Shown here piece after piece: positions 59,893 through 64,000 of a stretch of 64,000 nt of DNA. This DNA is from CAVONV01 sp963697355 (GTDB lineage Bacteria > Acidobacteriota > Vicinamibacteria > Marinacidobacterales > DATDRI01): the NCBI GenBank assembly GCA_963697355.1, contig CAVONV010000023.1, positions 1,364,001 to 1,428,000 of the forward strand, read 5' to 3'. The translations under genes and the position numbers were made by a program. The notes under the pieces are model-generated. The model was not told the origin of the DNA. It was given only the letters and a program-made list of their open reading frames with translations, and did not search any database. Position 1 is the first letter of the stretch. Each line of letters begins with the position of its first letter.

Positions 59893-60500
59893 ATTCTTTC
59901 TCTTGCCTATCTAAATGTATAGTCGCTATCTTTTAAGTGAGTGTTTCTTTGTTTTGAGCAAGGTGGTTTCGGTCGCTACGGCGAGCTGTTGACCGATGAA
60001 AAGTGCTTGTTTTGTCGTCCATAACACTCCGAACCATCTTTTCGGCCATGGCTAGGCATGCCTGCTGCAATGCTTGTGCCGTGGTAGGCGGCGGATAACC
60101 CTCCTTTAACATCCCTGCCCCCCCAATCGAGCTTCGCGGGGTGATTGGATGTTGGCAAGAGACTTGCTAAGGGATTAGGACAGTAGGTGAGCGGGCACGA
60201 ACAAGTAGGGTTTCTCGGGCTCCAACCTTTTGGCCCCTCGCCTGCTACTCAAAGAGGGCAGGAGACAGATTACAGCGGAGCATCAATCAACTTGCTGTCT
60301 CCTGCACTCTTCTTCATTCGTATCCTAAAAAAGAGCAGAGCGTGAAGAAAAGGGGACGGGTCTGGACAGGTCCCTTTTTTGCTTTGCCTTCTGCAGAAAA
60401 AAGGGACCAGTCCCCTTTTCTTCTCCTGTTATTCTTCTTGAGTTCTTGAGTTCTTGAGTTCTTGAGTTCTTGAGTTCTTGAGTTCTGACTATCTTACTTA
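59893..60500. repeat. Gene-free stretch packed with hairpins and a 6x octamer repeat
   Basis: GCAGGAGACAG (60258-60268) inverts at 60295-60305. AAAAGGGGAC (60349-60358) with GTCCCTTTTT (60371-60380) and AAAAAAGGGACC (60398-60409) with GTCCCCTTTT (60411-60420) form nested hairpins whose poly-T could end the minus-strand gene at 60501. TTCTTGAG is repeated six times without error at 60435-60482. I see no gene. Confidence 0.8.
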
Positions 60501-61553
60501 CTAGAATGTCCAGCCAAATGATGTTCCTACCCCGAGGTCGTTTCTAGGCGCCGTTTCTGTTGGGGGATCGCTGTCAAAGTTGTCCCAGATATAGGCACTC
60601 CAGAAAAAGTCCTTGAAGATCTCGACCTTGAGACGGCTGTCCAAGTCGAGTCGCACACGACCAAACGCCGTCACATTGGGGAAGACGAGAAACCTCGTGG
60701 TGAAATCCAATTTGGGAGAATCGTAGCGGAAGGCCTCGAAACTGATGCCGGAGATGATCTCAGCGTTCTGCGTCATGTCTTCACCGGAGTACCGCTCATT
60801 ACTCATTGCCAATCCGCCAACGGCTCCAAAGATGAGGTTGTTGGTTTGGATGAAATAGCGCCCCACGCCGCCTCCGATGAGAGCGCGGAAATCGAGCTCC
60901 GTTGATTGGTTTTGCTGTAATTGCCCGAGTCCAAGGTAGAACCACTTCTTGCCAAAGGGACGACTGATCGTCAAGTTCAAAGCGTTCGTGACGACATCCT
61001 CTGCGCCGTCCTGCCTCTTGAACTGCGACCGAAAGTCGCCGGAGGTCAGGTAGTTCTTGGTCTTGTAGGTCGCATTGGTATGGGCGTTCCACTCCGTCGC
61101 GTTTTGCGCTTGCGTGAAGGAGTAACCTATATCCAATGAGCCTTTGATCCGTGACCAGAAGCTCTCGTCGATGGGTGCTATTCTGACCACTCGGTCATAG
61201 TCAGCAGCCACGCTCTCCGACATGCCCGTGACCACCAACTTTTTTTCGTCTTCCAGCCTTGCAAGAGCCCCAAAAAGCCGGACACCGGATTGGAGCTCCA
61301 CTTCGTAGAAGTAGTTGCTTTCTACATGTTCGATTTTGTTCCATTCGATCTCTATCTTGCCCATGCCGGTTGTGCTGACGAGCAATTTGCCGCGCTGCAG
61401 ACTCTTGATCTCGACCGTCAATCGGTCGCCATTTTTGAAATGGACGATGTCGGTCTTTGCATGCGCGTAGAGGTATGGGCTCCACATGTGAAGGGCGACG
61501 GCAAGAACGAGGCCTTTCCACAACATACGGCGCCGTTGACGGTTGCGGGTCAT
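60501..61553 (-). CDS. DUF481-like outer-membrane protein
   Basis: 350 residues from the ATG at 61553 (GGAG 9 bp upstream); a frame reaching 61601 overlaps the previous gene and is less likely. A signal-type helix (KGLVLAVALHMWSPYLYA) precedes a soluble segment (DIVHFKNGDRLTVEIKSLQR, KIEIEWNKIEHVESNYFYEV) and then barrel strands (GSLDIGYSFTQAQNATEWNA to GVGTSFGWTF, with a C-terminal Phe). DUF481 proteins are outer-membrane barrels of unknown role. It is 31 bp downstream of the phosphatase lipoprotein gene and probably co-transcribed. Confidence 0.8.
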   Translation of the reverse strand: MTRNRQRRRMLWKGLVLAVALHMWSPYLYAHAKTDIVHFKNGDRLTVEIKSLQRGKLLVSTTGMGKIEIEWNKIEHVESNYFYEVELQSGVRLFGALARLEDEKKLVVTGMSESVAADYDRVVRIAPIDESFWSRIKGSLDIGYSFTQAQNATEWNAHTNATYKTKNYLTSGDFRSQFKRQDGAEDVVTNALNLTISRPFGKKWFYLGLGQLQQNQSTELDFRALIGGGVGRYFIQTNNLIFGAVGGLAMSNERYSGEDMTQNAEIISGISFEAFRYDSPKLDFTTRFLVFPNVTAFGRVRLDLDSRLKVEIFKDFFWSAYIWDNFDSDPPTETAPRNDLGVGTSFGWTF

Positions 61554-61584
61554 CGTTTCCAACTCCATCGGAAATGGGTAGCGG

Positions 61585-62745
61585 CTAGGAAGAGCTTTCA
61601 TGGCCGTTACCTTCGAATGCTTCCTCGATAGGACCTTCGGCTTCCGGATTGAAGCGGTCTACCTCCAATCCGTAGAAACGGAGGATGGTCGCAGCGATAT
61701 GACTTTGTGTGTAAGTGGGAATGTTCTGGAGCTCACCCCGATGAGGTGTGTCGGGACCAAAGACGGCAATCCAAGTCTCGTCGGAACCGGGAACCTCAGA
61801 GCCGTGAGAGGTCCAGTCGTCCATTCCTCGCCCTCTGCCGTGATCCGTCGTTACGACCAGCGTCGTCCGGCCGCGGTAGGGCTCCATGGACTGAAGAGCT
61901 GACCACAGATCGCGAAGGGCGTCGTCGAAGAGACCGATCATTTGGACCATGCGGTCATAGCGCCGTTCGTGAGCCCAATCGTCGGTTTCTCCCAACGCGA
62001 GATAGAGAAAATTGGGCTTGTATTGCTTGATATAGGCGATGGCCAATCCAAGGGTGACGGCATCATGGCGCACGGTGTCCCAAGGGGTCTTCATGTCGAA
62101 CTGGAGGCGGCTGAGTCTTTCTAGCTCGGGCGAATTCATTTCCAGTGGCGGCGGTTCGTACCCGGCGTTACAGTAGATGTTGCCCTCAGTGTGCATCGCG
62201 ATCCAGTTGAAAACGTCCCAGGAGGCGAAAGCCGCGGATTTGTAGGGACTCCCGCCAAGCTCGTCACGCAGGTACTCGAGAATCGTGGGGCGAGGACTAA
62301 AAATACGGTCGTTGCTATCCACCACGCTTTGCGGTTGGCCGTTGAGGATCTCGGCATAGCTGGGATAAGAGAAACGGTGAGGATTCTTTAGGTGAACGGC
62401 GCTACCTTTATCGCGATTGCCCAGGATGACACCCTGCCCGGCCAGGTAGTTCCAGAAGAAGGGCATGAGCAGATGACGTCTTGCCGAAGGGTCTTCGTTC
62501 CAGTACTGCTCCCGAAACGCTTCTAGGTTCTCGATGCCCGAGCTTTCTAGATGAGTGTCATCGCTGAGACGTGGGTCGATTCCGTTGAAAAGCTCCTGGT
62601 GCCGCAGGCCGTCAGCGGACACCAAGAAAACGAACTCGGTGGTGAGTCCCGTGGATTCCGGGGTGGGTCGACAGCCCGCCAAACAAAGCAGCAGAAGGCC
62701 AAAGCCACAGGTGAGCATCGGAAATTGGATAGTGAGTTTAGACAT
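61585..62745 (-). CDS. Alkaline-phosphatase-superfamily lipoprotein
   Basis: 386 residues. Lipobox LLLLCLAGC anchors the protein to a membrane facing the periplasm. Metal-site pieces of the phosphodiesterase/nucleotide pyrophosphatase branch include FLVSADGLRHQELF, LALGETDDWAHERRYD, VVTTDHGRGRGMDDWTSHGS. It probably hydrolyses phosphate or sulfate esters. The usual nucleophile Thr/Ser after the first Asp region is not obvious (DGLRHQE), so activity should be treated cautiously. It ends 31 bp before the DUF481 protein on the same strand. Confidence 0.78.
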   Translation of the reverse strand: MSKLTIQFPMLTCGFGLLLLCLAGCRPTPESTGLTTEFVFLVSADGLRHQELFNGIDPRLSDDTHLESSGIENLEAFREQYWNEDPSARRHLLMPFFWNYLAGQGVILGNRDKGSAVHLKNPHRFSYPSYAEILNGQPQSVVDSNDRIFSPRPTILEYLRDELGGSPYKSAAFASWDVFNWIAMHTEGNIYCNAGYEPPPLEMNSPELERLSRLQFDMKTPWDTVRHDAVTLGLAIAYIKQYKPNFLYLALGETDDWAHERRYDRMVQMIGLFDDALRDLWSALQSMEPYRGRTTLVVTTDHGRGRGMDDWTSHGSEVPGSDETWIAVFGPDTPHRGELQNIPTYTQSHIAATILRFYGLEVDRFNPEAEGPIEEAFEGNGHESSS

Positions 62746-62854
62746 TTGTGGTCCCCAGATTCGATATGATGCATCCGGTGATGAATATTAACCCTAATCC
62801 CAGAATAAATCATGACGAGAGGGGAAACATCAATGTCCGCGAATAAGTGTGCGG

Positions 62855-62890
62855 ACAGGGGCAGGGGCACGGGCTCGGACTCGGACTACC
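62855..62890 (+). repeat. G-rich repeat tract (GGGCAC/GGGCTC type)
   Basis: GGGGCAGGGGCACGGGCTCG and following bases lie upstream of the exonuclease gene. They belong to the same class as the tracts at 26473-26500 and 33172-33340. Confidence 0.55.
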
Positions 62891-62927
62891 GTCCCCGAAC
62901 TGGAAATCTCGATGTGAAGGGGGATGG

Positions 62928-63746
62928 ATGCCCATCAGGATTGCAACGTGGAACGTCAACTCGGTTCGCCTACGTCGAAAATCTATTCGGAGGTTCGTGC
63001 GTCTCCACGATCCTCATATCCTGTGCCTCCAAGAAACGAAAGTTGTCGATGGCTCTTTTCCCAGAGAGTGGTTCAAGGAGTTGGGATTCAAAGACGTGGT
63101 AGTTCACGGGCAGAAGTCGTACAACGGCGTGGCCATCGCCTCGAGGTTACCCCTCAAACGGACCCGCACCAAGAAATGGTGTGGGCGGCCCGAACCCCGG
63201 CACATATACGCCGTACTGCCGGGCGGCATCGAAGTGCACAACATCTATGTCCCCGCGGGAGGGGATGTCCCCGATCCGGCTCGGAATCCGAAATTTGCAT
63301 ATAAGCTGCAATTTTTGAAAGACATAGCGGACTGGTTCCGGCGCCGCAGAAGTTCTCTAAATCGATGCGTTTTGGTGGGAGACTTGAACGTAGCGCCCCT
63401 CGATAATGATGTCTGGTCCCACGAGCGGCTCAAAAGAGTGGTCACCCATACCCCGGTGGAAATCGAGGCATTAGAACGGTTGCGCCGATCGCTTGGATGG
63501 GTTGACGGCGTGCGGCACTTCGTTCCGGAGTCGAAGAAGCTCTACAGCTGGTGGAGCTACCGTGCTCCGGAGTGGAAACGGCTCGACAAAGGCCGCCGCC
63601 TGGATCATATCTGGGTAACTCCAGCGCTTGCGGAACATCTCGAAGATTTTGCGGTCATCAAGGCGGCCCGGGGCTGGAAGCTTCCCTCCGACCATGTCCC
63701 TGTAACACTCACTTTGACACTTCCGGAACTGGGTGGGCTCGTGTGA
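62928..63746 (+). CDS. Exonuclease III-like AP endonuclease
   Basis: 272 residues from the ATG at 62928 (MPIRIATWNVNSVRLRRKSI); an earlier in-frame start at 62847 would begin inside the G-rich tract. Endonuclease/exonuclease/phosphatase fold: NVNSVR, LCLQETKV, CVLVGDLNVAPLDNDVW, LDHIWVTPAL, PSDHVPV. It cuts DNA at abasic sites and has 3'-5' exonuclease activity in base excision repair. A GAAGGGGGATGG leader gives moderate initiation signal. It is followed by the DUF4920 gene on the same strand after 59 bp. Confidence 0.93.
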   Translation: MPIRIATWNVNSVRLRRKSIRRFVRLHDPHILCLQETKVVDGSFPREWFKELGFKDVVVHGQKSYNGVAIASRLPLKRTRTKKWCGRPEPRHIYAVLPGGIEVHNIYVPAGGDVPDPARNPKFAYKLQFLKDIADWFRRRRSSLNRCVLVGDLNVAPLDNDVWSHERLKRVVTHTPVEIEALERLRRSLGWVDGVRHFVPESKKLYSWWSYRAPEWKRLDKGRRLDHIWVTPALAEHLEDFAVIKAARGWKLPSDHVPVTLTLTLPELGGLV

Positions 63747-63805
63747 GTTGTCGTAGAGAACTATCTGATTTATTCTAGTGGTCAACACTTTTCGGAGGAT
63801 AGAGG

Positions 63806-64000
63806 ATGAAAAATCTATGGTTGGCCGTTTTGGTTGTGGGTCTCATGTCGTCCATGAGTATCGCCGAGGACCAGATGAAGTTCGGAAAAGAGCTCACTCT
63901 CGAGTCGAGTACGGAAATCTCCACCATCCTGGCGGATCCAGACGCCTATGTCGGCAAAAAGGTTCGAGTCGAGGGTAAGGTGGTCGATGTCTGTGCGAAG
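63806..64000 (+). CDS. DUF4920-type exported protein (5' part only)
   Basis: 65 codons to the window edge. Signal peptide MKNLWLAVLVVGLMSSMSIA precedes a start of an OB-fold-like segment: STILADPDAYVGKKVRVEGK, VVDVCAK. The KVRVEGxVVDVC pattern is that of DUF4920, whose second Cys would follow past the edge. GGAGGATAGAGG provides a strong ribosome site. Confidence 0.7.
   Translation, partial: MKNLWLAVLVVGLMSSMSIAEDQMKFGKELTLESSTEISTILADPDAYVGKKVRVEGKVVDVCAK

Noticed and set aside
60435..60482. Possible CRISPR array from the regular TTCTTGAG repeats
   Set aside because: Units are contiguous 8-mers with no spacers, and no cas genes are present; it is a microsatellite.
1..64000. tRNA, rRNA, integrase or transposase genes
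   Set aside because: I looked for typical motifs and found none that I could support; the mobile-looking parts are non-coding repeats only.

Overview
The window looks like a chromosomal segment of an acidobacterium (phylum Acidobacteriota). Four family-level clues point there: a PadR-coupled ADOP-type FtsX/MacB permease, a GWxTD-domain protein translationally coupled to a VWFA protein of the acidobacterial type, many PknB-like Ser/Thr kinases with TPR tails, and a DUF5916/CBM9-like outer-membrane protein. The phylum call is inference; no rRNA, tRNA or other marker gene was found.

Region 1 (1-19.3 kb, all minus strand) is a graveyard of membrane-anchored Ser/Thr kinase genes. Three long kinases (9.1-11.8, 12.0-14.9 and 16.3-19.2 kb) and one edge kinase (1-1.0 kb) remain. 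Between them lie at least six truncated or rearranged kinase relics. Unrelated genes sit at or next to the break points: a VOC protein, an M14 peptidase scrap, a class I aminotransferase, a small barrel protein with a mini membrane protein, and an HNH nuclease remnant. Five kinase starts share the same promoter (TTGACT, 18 bp, TATYCT) and a GGAGG ribosome site. Two long TPR kinases end in an ATGA overlap with the start of a truncated second kinase.

Region 2 (19.4-28.1 kb) has an M28 peptidase, then the ygeY-ygeW-ygfK operon and a divergent aldehyde dehydrogenase. Region 3 (28.1-41.6 kb) is an accessory island: a Fic protein with a palindromic operator, PadR and ADOP permease, an AlkA-like glycosylase, a PIN/antitoxin pair with a partial tandem duplication, a DUF5916 outer-membrane protein, and a two-component system whose genes carry many frameshifts. 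A matching direct-repeat box lies upstream of both the kinase gene and the DUF5916 gene.

Region 4 (41.6-54.7 kb) resumes N-heterocycle catabolism. It holds dihydropyrimidinase, an LLM-class flavoprotein, a class III aminotransferase, a beta-ureidopropionase-like amidase, two sodium:solute symporters, a flavoprotein with its 2x[4Fe-4S] ferredoxin, and a two-subunit molybdenum hydroxylase. With ygeW, ygeY and ygfK this resembles the gene set tied to purine (uric acid) and pyrimidine breakdown. Ring hydroxylation or reduction, ring opening, decarbamoylation, transamination and aldehyde oxidation are all represented.

Region 5 (54.9-64 kb) has the GWxTD/VWFA operon, a PAP2 membrane phosphatase, a DUF481 barrel protein, an alkaline-phosphatase-superfamily lipoprotein, an exonuclease III homologue and the start of a DUF4920 protein. 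Its gaps are full of short tandem repeats and hairpins. Several long genes (9.1, 12.6, 36.5, 39-40.8 kb) are broken by single-base shifts, some of them in G/C runs. These may be assembly indels or true decay; sequence alone cannot decide.
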